Origin: G963677325 sp963677325
GTDB lineage: Bacteria > Bacteroidota > Bacteroidia > Bacteroidales > Prolixibacteraceae
Direction of reading: 5' to 3'
Length of the DNA stretch: 64,000 nucleotides
NCBI GenBank assembly: GCA_963677325.2
Contig: CAXXGM010000008.1
Coordinates: 806,001-870,000, forward strand
Part shown: in pieces, positions 1-9,136 of the stretch
Layout: the number at the start of each line of letters is the position of its first letter
Position numbering within the stretch: the first letter of the stretch is position 1
The notes under the pieces: model-generated
Told to the model about the DNA's origin: nothing
The model's database searches: none
The model's input: the letters and a program-made list of their open reading frames with translations, nothing else
Made by a program: the position numbers and the translations under genes

Positions 1-1016
1 TTGTTTCTTAGGAACTGAAAACGGTAATTGCTAAAAAGTTCTCCATTGGCATGGATTGTTACAAAGTAGGTGTTATTAATCTGACTGGTGGCCTGGTTGG
101 TTTGAAGCCTGAAACTGATTACATCGGTCCTGAAAGGATTGACCTGGATTGTAATTCCTTTCGGCTCAACTTTGGGCAGCTCAACTTCACGTTTGGTGCT
201 GTCGGGAAGGTCGGCTTTCAGGATGTATTTTTGGTTGGTTGTTTCCTGAATGGTGAAAGAACCCATTCCATGTTCGTTGGTCGATACTTCTGCAATTTCA
301 TTGTGGTCGCCGGTGAAAACTTTCGCCGTTATCTGGATACCTCTCCCAAAAGAATCTGTTGCTTTCACGCCGATCACATTATCGGCCCCTTCCAGTAAGG
401 TTCCGCTTTCGGGCAACAACTGAATATCCCAGCCTTTATCCTTTTCAGCTGATTGATCGCTGTTAGTGATACTATTTTGGTCCTTGCTTTTGCTCTTTCT
501 TTTGTCATTCGAAGCGATTTCGTCCGGTTTATTATTTCCAAGAATGGTGATAAAGGTGCTCAGCTCCTTTTCAGGATAGAAGTTTCGCATCCAGTTGGTG
601 TATGCTCTGAAACAATAAGAACCCGGAGCCAGTGAATCGGAAAGATGAATGTAATGGCTGGAAGTGCCTTCTTTAACAAAGAGGATCTTCCGGCTGATCA
701 GTTTTTTCTGTGGAGACCACAATTCCACATAAAGTTTTGAGGTGGCTAAGTTTAGCTGCCTGTTGGATGGGTTTAGAACATAGGACGCAAACCACATGTC
801 ATCTCCCGAGATGTATGAGGATTTATTCAGATGAGTGTAAACCCACTCGCGCCCTTGTTGAAAGTATTGCTTATACGGTTTCATAAGTTTACTTTCCAAT
901 GAAGCGTCAATCTCTGTCTTCTGTGCAAATAATGATTCGGCGGATATTGTTAAGAGGTAAATAAGAAGCAGATTCCTGAATAAATCAAGCGATACCTTTA
1001 TTTTGAATTTTTTCAT
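1..1016 (-). CDS. N-terminal part of a large secreted macroglobulin/TonB-plug-type protein (partial)
   Basis: The gene runs off the left edge. Read from the ATG at 1016-1014, the minus strand stays open for 338 codons. It begins with a signal peptide (a basic start followed by a hydrophobic stretch ending in SAESLFAQ). The visible part has immunoglobulin-like regions such as the REWVYTHLNKSSYISGDDMWF segment split over strands, and SDSLAPGSYCFRAYTNWMRN. These resemble the MG2-type domains of Bacteroidota proteins that end in a carboxypeptidase-regulatory and TonB-plug-like region. Those proteins sit in the periplasm or outer membrane and their job is poorly known. A charged serine/lysine-rich linker lies at about residues 170-190. 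A TATTTTTG element (minus strand, 1099-1092) could be its -7 box. The family call rests on overall resemblance, so the exact domain content is uncertain. Confidence 0.7.
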   Translation of the reverse strand, partial: MKKFKIKVSLDLFRNLLLIYLLTISAESLFAQKTEIDASLESKLMKPYKQYFQQGREWVYTHLNKSSYISGDDMWFASYVLNPSNRQLNLATSKLYVELWSPQKKLISRKILFVKEGTSSHYIHLSDSLAPGSYCFRAYTNWMRNFYPEKELSTFITILGNNKPDEIASNDKRKSKSKDQNSITNSDQSAEKDKGWDIQLLPESGTLLEGADNVIGVKATDSFGRGIQITAKVFTGDHNEIAEVSTNEHGMGSFTIQETTNQKYILKADLPDSTKREVELPKVEPKGITIQVNPFRTDVISFRLQTNQATSQINNTYFVTIHANGELFSNYRFQFLRN

Positions 1017-1297
1017 AGTGTTGAATGTTCCAAATGCGCGATGAGGTTGAATTAAGAGTCATTTCACGTAAAAGTCTGTTTTTATTTTATCCAAAAATAG
1101 CATTAATATGTTTTATTCGTCTTTTCGAAGCTGATATTTTTAAAATATATAGATGTTATCGAAAAGTAAAAATTTCAATTTTAAAAGAAAAATATGATCC
1201 AAAATCTTTATGATCCAAAAACCCTTTTTATCCGGCCATTTTTTTACAGTAAACGTTTAGGATGAGATCACTCGGCCCTATACCATCTCTATACTTG

Positions 1298-1415
1298 CTG
1301 TGCACTCACTGTGCATTTGCTGTGCACTTATTGTGCTAAAATTGCACAGATAATGCACAGACAATGCACAGACAATGCACAGACAATGCACAGACAATGC
1401 ACAGATAATGCACAG
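1298..1415. repeat. 11-bp tandem repeats in inverted (head-to-head) arrangement
   Basis: Four units of ctgtgcanttn type (1298-1341) are followed directly by six to seven units of its reverse complement, acaatgcacag/ataatgcacag (1339-1415). The units are 11 bp long and the two arms can pair, so the region could form a cruciform or a long imperfect hairpin. It lies in the 537-bp gap between two minus-strand genes (1017-1553). Apart from a possible promoter for the left gene, I see nothing else in that gap. Confidence 0.8.
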
Positions 1416-1553
1416 TTGGTATACAGATAGCATGAGCCAGATATGTGTAGATGACTATGCTGAATGATCCTCTTATCCTATGGACAATTAGAATTTGCCG
1501 CAATGGCTGATTCAAATTTAACACCGGGGATTAAATCGCTGGGGTTAATATTA

Positions 1554-2435
1554 TTAGTTTTTTAAATAATGGTTTCTGAATTCTTTGGGAGTCATGTGAG
1601 TGATTTCCTTGAATTTACGGTTAAAATTCGACAGGTTGTCAAAGCCGGAGGCATAACAGATATCTGAAATTGCCAATTCTTCTTTTTGGATCAGCAGTTT
1701 TTTTGCATGACAAACGCGCAACTCGCAGAGGAAAGTCATAAAAGTCCTTATCGTGCTCTTTTTGAAATATTTACAAAAGGCGGAAGTAGTCATGTTGGCT
1801 ATTTCGGCCACATCCTGGATTCTTATTTTATTCCGGAAATTGGCTATAACGTATTCGTGAACTTTTTTCAAACGCAGGACGGAGTGATCGCTGTAATTTA
1901 ATAAAGGCAATTCGGAAATATAAGTTTCAGTCAACAAAGGGTATATCTCAGCTTTTGCCAGTTCAAAAAGGATGTCTATAATGGCTACGATTTTGGGCGG
2001 GCCTTCCAGCGTTACAAGATTTTTAAACTTATCATGAATTCCCCTTGCGCTTGAATAAGGAAAACAGACACCACCTTTCGCTTTATTTAAAAGTTCCTTA
2101 ACAGGCACCATTTCAGGCAATTGGAAAAAGTCCTTTCCAAGAAAATCTTCAGAAAACATGACCAGAAAACCTGTGGCTTTTGAATCTCCATTTTCACCGT
2201 AGATGGAATCGTTATTCCAGCAATGAGGAATGTTAGGTCCTAAAAGCACAAGATCTCCATCCTGGAAATTTTCAACACTGTCACCCACAAAGCGGATCCC
2301 TTTACTATGAACAACAAATTTCAATTCATATTCGGGATGGAAATGGAATTCGCTGTCAAATCGCGGAAGATTCTGCTCTTTGGCGATAAAGGAAAATCCC
2401 TGGTTTACTATGATTTTCTGAAACTGAGCTTTCAT
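1554..2435 (-). CDS. AraC-family transcriptional regulator, paralogue 1
   Basis: The product is a cytoplasmic DNA-binding regulator of 293 residues. An N-terminal cupin-type sensor domain (about residues 1-110) has FHFHPEYELKF and GDLVLLGPNIPHCW, the His-rich strands of an AraC ligand-binding barrel. The C-terminal AraC domain (about 190-293) has two helix-turn-helix units: KIRIQDVAEIANMTTSAFCKYFKK, and ISDICYASGFDNLSNFNRKFK with the usual MTPKEFR ending. It is the most distal of three similar genes in tandem. Its own upstream region (2571-2635) carries the 21-bp-spaced double repeat described under that entry, so autoregulation is likely. The inducer is unknown. The family assignment is certain; control of the neighbouring glycan genes is inferred from position and the shared motif. 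Confidence 0.93.
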   Translation of the reverse strand: MKAQFQKIIVNQGFSFIAKEQNLPRFDSEFHFHPEYELKFVVHSKGIRFVGDSVENFQDGDLVLLGPNIPHCWNNDSIYGENGDSKATGFLVMFSEDFLGKDFFQLPEMVPVKELLNKAKGGVCFPYSSARGIHDKFKNLVTLEGPPKIVAIIDILFELAKAEIYPLLTETYISELPLLNYSDHSVLRLKKVHEYVIANFRNKIRIQDVAEIANMTTSAFCKYFKKSTIRTFMTFLCELRVCHAKKLLIQKEELAISDICYASGFDNLSNFNRKFKEITHMTPKEFRNHYLKN

Positions 2436-2953
2436 AGGTATGAAATTGGGTATTGATTTAAGGTGATTTTAAAAAATTGAGATCACTTTAATTTAATTTG
2501 GTAGTCTTTGTTGAAATTGAATTCTATTAACTATAAAAATGCTCAAATATGTTAGCCGATTTTTAGCAGTCAAATATAAAAAGACAATATTTTTTTAATC
2601 TGTACAAAATTGTCTGAAACTAATACAAAATTGTCAATTTTTGTTCATTGAAATCAAAGTTGCTTTGGAGGGTTATTAATCACATAACGAATGATTAAGT
2701 AAAATGGAATACTTTGAAATTCATTTGGCACAATTTCCCAGGAGCCTTTAATTTAATGAGGTTTTGGGATTTTTTTGCAGAATTTCTCCTTCTGTAAAAT
2801 TGATGCCAATATTTCATTCTTTTTGCATCACCCAAATCCGGGACTTTATTTCATGAGTAAAGTGATTCTAATTGAATTTAGATTTTTGAGAAGTTGAAAT
2901 ATTAGATTTATTTAATCAAATATTAGAAATTGAATTTTCGGAAAGAGTAAATT
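2436..2953. other. Intergenic region between araC paralogues 1 and 2
   Basis: No gene is seen. It holds the double repeat/promoter at 2571-2635. Two stretches also recur in the next gap: ggttattnntcacatnacg at about 2671-2690 (again near 4067), and a 20-base stretch around attgatgccaatatttca at 2797-2816 (again at 4192-4211). The gap was therefore duplicated together with the gene. Confidence 0.7.
2571..2635 (-). promoter_or_regulatory. Double GACAA..TA repeat plus -7 box upstream of araC paralogue 1
   Basis: On the minus strand GACAATTTTGTA occurs at 2635-2624 and identically at 2614-2603, exactly 21 bp apart. TATATTTG follows at 2578-2571, starting 36 bp after the start of the second copy. 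The spacing of two helical turns in direct orientation fits a dimer or tandem AraC-type activator site next to a Bacteroidota promoter. The element points toward the araC gene that starts at 2435. Confidence 0.75.
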
Positions 2954-3838
2954 TCAGGATAATTTTGAATAGTGTCTTCTGAATTCTTTGGGCGTCATGT
3001 GGATTATTTCCTTGAATTTGCGGTTAAAGTTAGACAGATTGTCAAATCCCGAGGCAAAACAAATATCAGAAATAGCCAAATTTTCCTCTTGAATAAGAAG
3101 TTTCTTGGCATGGCAGATACGTAACTCGCACAGGAAAGTCATAAATGTTTTTATTGTACTTTTCTTGAAATATTTACAAAAGGCGAATGTTGACATGTTG
3201 GCTATTTGGGCCACCTCGTGTATGTGAATTTTGTTCTGGAAATTGGCCAATACATATTCATGCACTTTGTTAAGGCGTTTAACGGAATAATCACTGTAAT
3301 TCAGTAAAGGTAATTCGGCAACGAATGTTTTAGTCAGCATCGGTCTTATTTCAGATTTTGCCAAATCAGTAAGAATATCAAGAAGGATCATTATCTTCAG
3401 GGGTCCCTCACAAGATATCAGGTTTTTTAGTTTTCCGGATATCCCTGATTTATCCTGATCCGGGAAAAAAATGCCTCCTTTTGCCTTATTTAATAATTCC
3501 TTTATGGGAGCCATTTCCGGCAATAAAAAGAATTCTTTGCCTAAAAAATTTTCTGAAAACATGACAAGGAAAGCGGAAGCCCTGATGTCACAATTTTTAC
3601 TATATACCGGATCATTATTCCAGTAATGAGGAATGTTGGGACCCAAAAGGACCAAATCGCCTTCCTGGAAGTTTTCAACATTGTCACCGATGAATCGAAT
3701 ACCCTTACTTTGATTAATATATTTCAATTCATACTCCGGATGGAAGTGCAAATCGCTGTTGAACCTGGTAAGATCCAATTCTTTGGTTAGGAATGAGGAT
3801 CCCTCGTTAAAAATAATTTTCTGAAACTGAGCTCTCAT
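2954..3838 (-). CDS. AraC-family transcriptional regulator, paralogue 2
   Basis: This 294-residue protein has the same two-domain build as its neighbours: a cupin sensor with LHFHPEYELKY and GDLVLLGPNIPHYW, then a C-terminal AraC double helix-turn-helix (KIHIHEVAQIANMSTFAFCKYFKK, ISDICFASGFDNLSNFNRKFK, MTPKEFRRHY). It resembles paralogue 3 more in its helix-turn-helix region (both NMSTFAFCKYFKKSTIKTFM), so the DNA-recognition surface is nearly the same across the set. Differences cluster in the middle of the sensor domain (about residues 75-150), which could mean different ligands. The upstream region (3968-4032) carries the double repeat and a -7 box. Confidence 0.93.
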   Translation of the reverse strand: MRAQFQKIIFNEGSSFLTKELDLTRFNSDLHFHPEYELKYINQSKGIRFIGDNVENFQEGDLVLLGPNIPHYWNNDPVYSKNCDIRASAFLVMFSENFLGKEFFLLPEMAPIKELLNKAKGGIFFPDQDKSGISGKLKNLISCEGPLKIMILLDILTDLAKSEIRPMLTKTFVAELPLLNYSDYSVKRLNKVHEYVLANFQNKIHIHEVAQIANMSTFAFCKYFKKSTIKTFMTFLCELRICHAKKLLIQEENLAISDICFASGFDNLSNFNRKFKEIIHMTPKEFRRHYSKLS

Positions 3839-4493
3839 AGGTCGCAGATTTTGATATTACCAATACTTAACTTAGATAATAATTTTATTGGAATCGTCAG
3901 TCTTAATGAAAATTAAATTTTGCTAATTCTAAAATTAATTCAAATATATCCGTGAATATTTAGCATCCAAATTTAAAAAGACTAAACCTGGTTGTTTTAT
4001 TCAAAATTGTCTGGAACAGATATTATATTGTCAATAAATACTCTATGGGAGCAAATTCTGTAAACTGGTTATTCCTCACATTACGAATGCTTAAGTGAAT
4101 GGCGTCATTTTAAAATCATCATAAGGAAATTTCACAAGTTATTAATATTGTTTTCTTCAGGGTACTTTTCAAGTAAAATATTCCTTTTAAGAAATTGATG
4201 CCAATATTTCACGCATTTTTTTGTAATTAGGACAAGTTTATCCAATATTGATGTGTAATCAAATTCAGACTATAATTTTTCGGTATTGGGGATAAGTCCT
4301 GCATTATTATACCCAAATCTCCGATCCATTTATAGCTTAGTGCAGATATATTTATTTGTGATGCTATAGTAACTATTTTCGGATATAGAAAACTGTTTTT
4401 TATTTTTAGAAATATTAGGAAAAATAATGTCGGGATGAATGTAAAAAGGCGGAATAAAATGTACGTGAAAATGCTTGAAACGGAACAAAAAAT
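3839..4493. other. Intergenic region between araC paralogues 2 and 3
   Basis: No convincing gene is seen. The part up to about 4210 is a diverged duplicate of 2436-2820 and includes the promoter element at 3968-4032. The rest (4212-4493) is AT-rich sequence without a recognisable feature. Small open frames here overlap the 3' end of the araC gene on the other strand and look like chance. Confidence 0.6.
3968..4032 (-). promoter_or_regulatory. Double GACAA..TA repeat plus -7 box upstream of araC paralogue 2
   Basis: The minus strand has GACAATATAATA starting at 4032 and GACAATTTTGAA starting at 4011, 21 bp apart. TAAATTTG starts at 3975, 36 bp after the start of the second copy, the same geometry as upstream of paralogue 1. 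It points toward the araC gene that starts at 3838. Confidence 0.72.
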
Positions 4494-5378
4494 TTATGAT
4501 AATCTTAAGCAATGTTTTCTGTATTCTTTTGGAGTCATATTGGTTATTTCCTTGAACTTACGGTTAAAGTTGGACAGATTGTCAAATCCGGAGTCAAAAC
4601 AAATATCTGAAATAGCCCATTCTTCTTTTTGGATAAGAAGTTTTTTCGCATGGCAGACACGTAATTCGCACAAAAAAGTCATGAAGGTTTTTATTGTGCT
4701 TTTCTTGAAATATTTACAGAACGCAAAAGTTGACATGTTGGCTATTTCGGCAACCTCTTGTATATGAATTCTATTTTGGAAATTTGCCAGCACGTATTCA
4801 TGTACTTTCTTCAGACGCTCCACTGAATAATCATTATAACTTATCAAAGGCAATTCCGCCACAAATGTTTTGGTTAACAGGGGGCGTTTTTCAGCCTTTG
4901 CCAGGTCATAAAGAATATCGAGGAGGATCATAATCTTCAGGGGCCCTTCACTCGATACCAGCTTTTTAAATTTCCCGCAAATATCGGATTTGTCCGAACC
5001 GGGGAAACTGATTCCTCCTTTTGCCTTGTTTAACATGTCCCTGACCGGAGCCATTTCGGGTAATCCAAAGAACTCTTTTCCTAAAAAATCTTCTGAAAAC
5101 ATTACAACAAAAGCCTGGGCTTTTAAATCCTTGTTTTCATAATATATAGAATCATTTTTCCAGTAATGAGGAATGTTCGGTCCCAAAAGGACCAGATCAC
5201 CTTCCTGGAAGTTTTCAACACTATCGCCAATAAAACGGATACCTTTGCTCTGGCTAACATATTTAAGCTCATATTCGGGATGAAAATGGAATTCGCTATC
5301 AAACCGGGGCAGATTCAATTCTCTGGCAATAAAAGAGGATCCCTCATCAATTATAATTTTCTGAAACAGAGGTTTCAT
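4494..5378 (-). CDS. AraC-family transcriptional regulator, paralogue 3
   Basis: This 294-residue regulator has an N-terminal cupin sensor (FHFHPEYELKY, GDLVLLGPNIPHYW) and a C-terminal AraC DNA-binding domain (RIHIQEVAEIANMSTFAFCKYFKK, ISDICFDSGFDNLSNFNRKFK). It is divergent from the large operon that begins at 5561 and shares its 182-bp control region, which holds a double repeat at 5450-5482. Divergent placement is common for AraC regulators and their targets. It is therefore the first candidate for the activator of the 5.5-16 kb operon. The ligand and the direction of regulation are not visible in the sequence. Confidence 0.93.
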   Translation of the reverse strand: MKPLFQKIIIDEGSSFIARELNLPRFDSEFHFHPEYELKYVSQSKGIRFIGDSVENFQEGDLVLLGPNIPHYWKNDSIYYENKDLKAQAFVVMFSEDFLGKEFFGLPEMAPVRDMLNKAKGGISFPGSDKSDICGKFKKLVSSEGPLKIMILLDILYDLAKAEKRPLLTKTFVAELPLISYNDYSVERLKKVHEYVLANFQNRIHIQEVAEIANMSTFAFCKYFKKSTIKTFMTFLCELRVCHAKKLLIQKEEWAISDICFDSGFDNLSNFNRKFKEITNMTPKEYRKHCLRLS

Positions 5379-5449
5379 AAATATATTTTTATAATAATCT
5401 CAAAAATGATAAAACATTTTGGTATTACAAAATTTAATTCCGAATTTTA

Positions 5450-5514
5450 GACAAAATAATATCAGTTTTAGACAATTCAGTACAATTTTACATCAATTTT
5501 TTTGACGGTCTTTG
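5450..5514 (+). promoter_or_regulatory. Double GACAA..TA repeat and promoter of the DegT/GH20 operon
   Basis: GACAAAATAATA at 5450-5461 and GACAATTCAGTA at 5471-5482 are direct repeats 21 bp apart, each preceded by TTTTA. TTTG of a weak -7 element (GGTCTTTG) falls at 5511-5514, exactly where the other copies of this promoter have it. The element lies between divergent araC paralogue 3 and the DegT gene and reads toward the DegT gene. Confidence 0.68.
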
Positions 5515-5560
5515 AATTTTAGTTTAAGACTGATTTAATTTCTTAAATATTATTTATAAA

Positions 5561-6916
5561 ATGGAGAAAAATAAAGTTTCAAGAAGGCAATTTGTAACTG
5601 GTCTGTCCGCAGGTGCCATCGTGACAGTTGCAGCAAGTAACGTCCCTGTATTTGGGAATGTCAGCGGTAATTCCGGCAAACTGGCTATTTTGGGTGGCGC
5701 CCCTGTTGTAAAGAGTAAACAATGGCCACAATGGCCTTATGTGGATGAAAAAGTTATAGAATCCATTACAAAGACTGCCCGCAGCGGTGTATGGTGCAGG
5801 ATTGATGGTGGTAACTATACTGTTCGGACTTTTGAACAGGAATATGCCAAACTGATGGGAGCCAAATTGTGCGTTGCAACAGGCAGCGGGACCCAGGCTC
5901 TCAGTACCTGCGTTGAAGCATTGGGCGTTGGCCCTGGTGACGAAGTTATTACTTCACCTTACACCGACATGGGAACTATCTCTTCAATCCTTACCAGCCG
6001 CGCCCTTCCGGTTCTTGCAGACCTTGATCCTGATTCTTACCAGGTAGATCCTGCAGACGTAAAAAGAAGGGTAACCGCAAATACCAAAGTTTTGATGCCG
6101 GTTCACATCATGGGACAACCATGCAACATGGATGCCATCATGGCCATCGCCAAGGAGAAAAACCTTAAAGTAATCGAAGATGCGTGCCAGGCCCACTTTG
6201 CAACTTATAAAGGAAAGACCATCGGTACCATCGGTGATGTAGGCTGCTTCAGCTTCCAGTCATCCAAAACCATAGCCTGCGGTGAAGGTGGAAGTATCAT
6301 TGGCAATAATGAAGCATTGATGGAGCAGTGTTATACCGTTCAAAATCACGGGACCTCACGCAAGGGACGTTCAGAAACAATCGGACCAAAAGACAGGATG
6401 AACGAATTGGAAGGCGCCATTTTGTTAGGACAATTGGAAGGAGTAAAAGCACGTTATGAGCTTCGCAACAAAAATGCCGCTTATCTTATGTCAAAACTGA
6501 AGAATTTCCCAGGCCTTGTGCCTCAGAAACTTTATGAAGGCACCGGGAGCGGATCATTCTACTTGTATCCGATGTCTTTCCACAAGGAACACTGGAACGG
6601 TGTATCCCGTGATACTTTCCTTAAAGCTGTAGCAGCTGAAGGAATTAGTTTAAGCCCATATATTTCCAATGGATTACACAAAGAACCATGGGTAGAGCAT
6701 ATTCTGAATCTGAATGTATACAAGAAGATGTATTCACCTGCAAGGCTTAAACAATACCGTGAACAGTTCAAGTACCCGATGGCCGACAGAGTATGCGAAG
6801 AAATGGTAATGCTTTGGGCCTCAGGTCCGCTGTTGGGCACCCAAGCTGACATGGATGATGTTATCAATGCCATCATGAAAGTTTACGACAACAGGGATAA
6901 ATTAGCAAAGATCTGA
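5561..6916 (+). CDS. Tat-exported DegT/DnrJ/EryC1/StrS-family PLP aminotransferase, copy 1
   Basis: The protein has 451 residues. The N-terminus has a twin-arginine signal (VSRRQFVTGLSAGAIVTVAA), so the protein should be exported folded with its cofactor. The rest is a complete DegT-fold aminotransferase. Visible motifs are the TGSGTQALS cofactor-phosphate region, GDEVITSPYTDMGT, VIEDACQAH with the PLP-ring aspartate, and GCFSFQSSKTIACGEGG with the Schiff-base lysine at K236. Family members normally transaminate nucleotide-linked keto sugars in the cytosol, so an exported copy needs another substrate or role. It is the first gene of an operon and is followed by a hairpin at 6954-6986. From about residue 95 on it is almost identical to copy 2 at 9137. 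The family is sure; the substrate is unknown. Confidence 0.9.
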   Translation: MEKNKVSRRQFVTGLSAGAIVTVAASNVPVFGNVSGNSGKLAILGGAPVVKSKQWPQWPYVDEKVIESITKTARSGVWCRIDGGNYTVRTFEQEYAKLMGAKLCVATGSGTQALSTCVEALGVGPGDEVITSPYTDMGTISSILTSRALPVLADLDPDSYQVDPADVKRRVTANTKVLMPVHIMGQPCNMDAIMAIAKEKNLKVIEDACQAHFATYKGKTIGTIGDVGCFSFQSSKTIACGEGGSIIGNNEALMEQCYTVQNHGTSRKGRSETIGPKDRMNELEGAILLGQLEGVKARYELRNKNAAYLMSKLKNFPGLVPQKLYEGTGSGSFYLYPMSFHKEHWNGVSRDTFLKAVAAEGISLSPYISNGLHKEPWVEHILNLNVYKKMYSPARLKQYREQFKYPMADRVCEEMVMLWASGPLLGTQADMDDVINAIMKVYDNRDKLAKI

Positions 6917-6953
6917 TTTTAGTATTTAGGCTTAAGGCTTAAGTCTTCAACAT

Positions 6954-6986
6954 AAGAGTAAAAGGGAAAATTTCCTTTTACTCTTA
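6954..6986 (+). terminator. Hairpin after first DegT gene
   Basis: A perfect 12-bp inverted repeat, aagagtaaaagg / ccttttactctt, encloses gaaaattt in the gap between the DegT gene and the GH20-like gene. It lacks a long U-tract. It may act as an intra-operon attenuator or RNA-stabilising hairpin rather than a full terminator. Confidence 0.5.
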
Positions 6987-7006
6987 AATTTGTAATTAAT
7001 TTTGTA

Positions 7007-9103
7007 GTGATACTAAATTTTTGTTTACTTATTCTGACTTTATTGACAGGAGTTAACGGCAATGACCTGAATGCTTTTAATAAGCAATTCAGGTTGTTGC
7101 CTCAACCGCAAAAGATTGAATTATTAAGCGGTGAAGGATTGGAATACTCCGATCTGAGAGCAATCTATTTAGATAACGCTCATAAGCCTGTTATGTCCGA
7201 AAAGCTGGAATGCCTGCCCCTCACGGGTAACAAATCAGCAGGTACAGTATCACTTGTAATTAATCCTAAACTTGTATTACCTTCTTCAGAAGGTTACAGA
7301 CTTGAAATTTCAAAAAAGCAAGTTGTCATAGAGGCTCTTTCTCCGGCTGGTTTGTTCTATGGTCTTCAAACCCTGGATCAGTTACTGGAAGATTCTCACG
7401 ATTTGCGCACTAAGATTCCTTCATGCAGAATTACCGATTATCCTGAAATCGCATTTCGTGCTATTCACCTTGATTTAAAACATCATGTCGATGCAATCCA
7501 TTCTTATTACAATATCATTGACCGTTTAGCTAAGATTAAGGTAAACGCCATCATTATTGAATTCGAAGACAAACTTCGTTATCGCAAGGCTCCTGTTGTT
7601 GGCGCTGCAAATTCCATCTCTATTGAAGAATTTGCAGCGATAAGCAAGTATGCCTTGAAAAGGAACATCGAAATCAGTCCTTTGGTACAAGGATTGGGCC
7701 ATGCTTCGTTTATATTAAAACATGAGGAATATAAGGATCTAAGAGACGATCCTTCCTCCGATTGGGTATTTGATCCCCTGAATCCCAAAACTTATGAACT
7801 TCAGTTTGCTCTTTATGAAGACGCCATCGCAGCAACACCCTATGGTAAATACCTTCATGTTGGAGGAGATGAAGTGGGTGTGGGTAATCTTGGGAAATCT
7901 GAACTTTCCAAAAAATCAGGGAAAAGTGCATTTGAACTTCAAATGTACTGGTTGACTAAAGTTTCAAAATTTGCTGAAGAACATCATCGTATTCCCATCT
8001 TTTGGGATGACATGGTTTTTAATTATGCCGGACTATACGGAACGACCCACGATGTGAATATGAAAGAAGGGGAGGCCAAAGCGTTGTGGAATAAAAACAA
8101 GGCCATTCTGGATCAAAACATTCCATTATTTCCGAAGAATTGTGTTTACATGCGCTGGAGTTACAATGCCCCTAAACTTACCGGGAATCAATATGCTATT
8201 GATTGGTTCAACGAACATAAGTTGGTTAATATGGCAGCCACTGCCGCTCAGCAGGCAGCACCTTTACTTCCTTTAAATGGTTCTAATTTTCAGGCAATTA
8301 AGGATTTCTGTCAGTTAACCACCGAGAAGAAAATGAGTGGAATTCTTTGCACCATATGGGAGGACGCTTCTCCTCATTTCGAAACAGTATGGAGAGGCTT
8401 GTATGATTTTTCACAATTCAGTTGGAATTATGAAGATATAAACCAGGAAACCGCCCATACAATCTTTCGCCATCGTTTTTACAGTCCTGAGATGGAATCG
8501 GCTTCATTTAATTTTCAGGATTTGCTGGAAAAGGGAGTTAACTTCTGGAGCAGGGCCTTTCTGACAGAAGGGAATCGATATAAATACCGCACCAATTTTA
8601 ATTTCATTGATCTCCCGGATCCCGATAAGTCAAAAGAGTGGGAATCGAAATACAAGGACAAGATAGCTAAGGCAGAGGAAGCTGTTTCTCAGTATGAACA
8701 AATAAAAGCACAGCTGGATAAAGCGAAGACTTTCGCAAGAAGGAATAATTATTCACTGGAAGTATTTGATCAGATAAACAGATTACAGGTTTATTCATCC
8801 CGTCTTCTGCTCTTATTGAGAAAATATGATGTTGCTTCTTTGAAGGATAAGAATGAGATTGGCCTTCAGATTAGAAAATTCATCTATGATTTTGCTGAAT
8901 TAAGGTCTGATTACGAGACTGTTTATTCTGAGACCAGGATATTGGGAAATCCTGAAGGTTATCAGCTTGATTCAAATTTTCACAATCACCTTGCAAACGG
9001 CACTAATAATACAGACTGGATGTTTGTCTGCGAGCTTGCCATGAATAAAAAAGTCATGGAATGGTTGTCTCAGCGTAATGGCATTAACAAATCAATAAAT
9101 TAA
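7007..9103 (+). CDS. GH20-like beta-N-acetylhexosaminidase, secreted
   Basis: The protein has 698 residues. It should hydrolyse terminal beta-linked GlcNAc or GalNAc outside the cytoplasm. A short signal peptide (MILNFCLLILTLLTGVNG) uses a GTG start; no better in-frame start is seen. Residues about 30-130 form the GH20b domain (EGYRLEISKKQVVIEALSP, GLFYGLQTLDQLL). The TIM barrel follows, with HVGGDEVG giving the catalytic Asp288-Glu289 pair of substrate-assisted GH20 chemistry. The C-terminal 250 residues are helical and charged and are not typical of simple GH20 enzymes. The barrel is more diverged than that of the second GH20 at 40321 (for instance IIIEFEDKLRYRKAP). It sits between two DegT copies. 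Activity is probable; the sugar is not determined. Confidence 0.85.
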   Translation: MILNFCLLILTLLTGVNGNDLNAFNKQFRLLPQPQKIELLSGEGLEYSDLRAIYLDNAHKPVMSEKLECLPLTGNKSAGTVSLVINPKLVLPSSEGYRLEISKKQVVIEALSPAGLFYGLQTLDQLLEDSHDLRTKIPSCRITDYPEIAFRAIHLDLKHHVDAIHSYYNIIDRLAKIKVNAIIIEFEDKLRYRKAPVVGAANSISIEEFAAISKYALKRNIEISPLVQGLGHASFILKHEEYKDLRDDPSSDWVFDPLNPKTYELQFALYEDAIAATPYGKYLHVGGDEVGVGNLGKSELSKKSGKSAFELQMYWLTKVSKFAEEHHRIPIFWDDMVFNYAGLYGTTHDVNMKEGEAKALWNKNKAILDQNIPLFPKNCVYMRWSYNAPKLTGNQYAIDWFNEHKLVNMAATAAQQAAPLLPLNGSNFQAIKDFCQLTTEKKMSGILCTIWEDASPHFETVWRGLYDFSQFSWNYEDINQETAHTIFRHRFYSPEMESASFNFQDLLEKGVNFWSRAFLTEGNRYKYRTNFNFIDLPDPDKSKEWESKYKDKIAKAEEAVSQYEQIKAQLDKAKTFARRNNYSLEVFDQINRLQVYSSRLLLLLRKYDVASLKDKNEIGLQIRKFIYDFAELRSDYETVYSETRILGNPEGYQLDSNFHNHLANGTNNTDWMFVCELAMNKKVMEWLSQRNGINKSIN

Positions 9104-9136
9104 TAAATCAATTTAAAGAACTCTTAATATTAAAAA

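Noticed and set aside
1298..1415. CRISPR-like array
   Set aside because: The units are only 11 bp, have no unique spacers and change orientation in the middle; no cas genes are nearby.
1336..1524. Open frame of 62 codons over the 11-bp repeats
   Set aside because: It merely translates the repeat units (SVHCLCIVCAL) and has no start context or homology.
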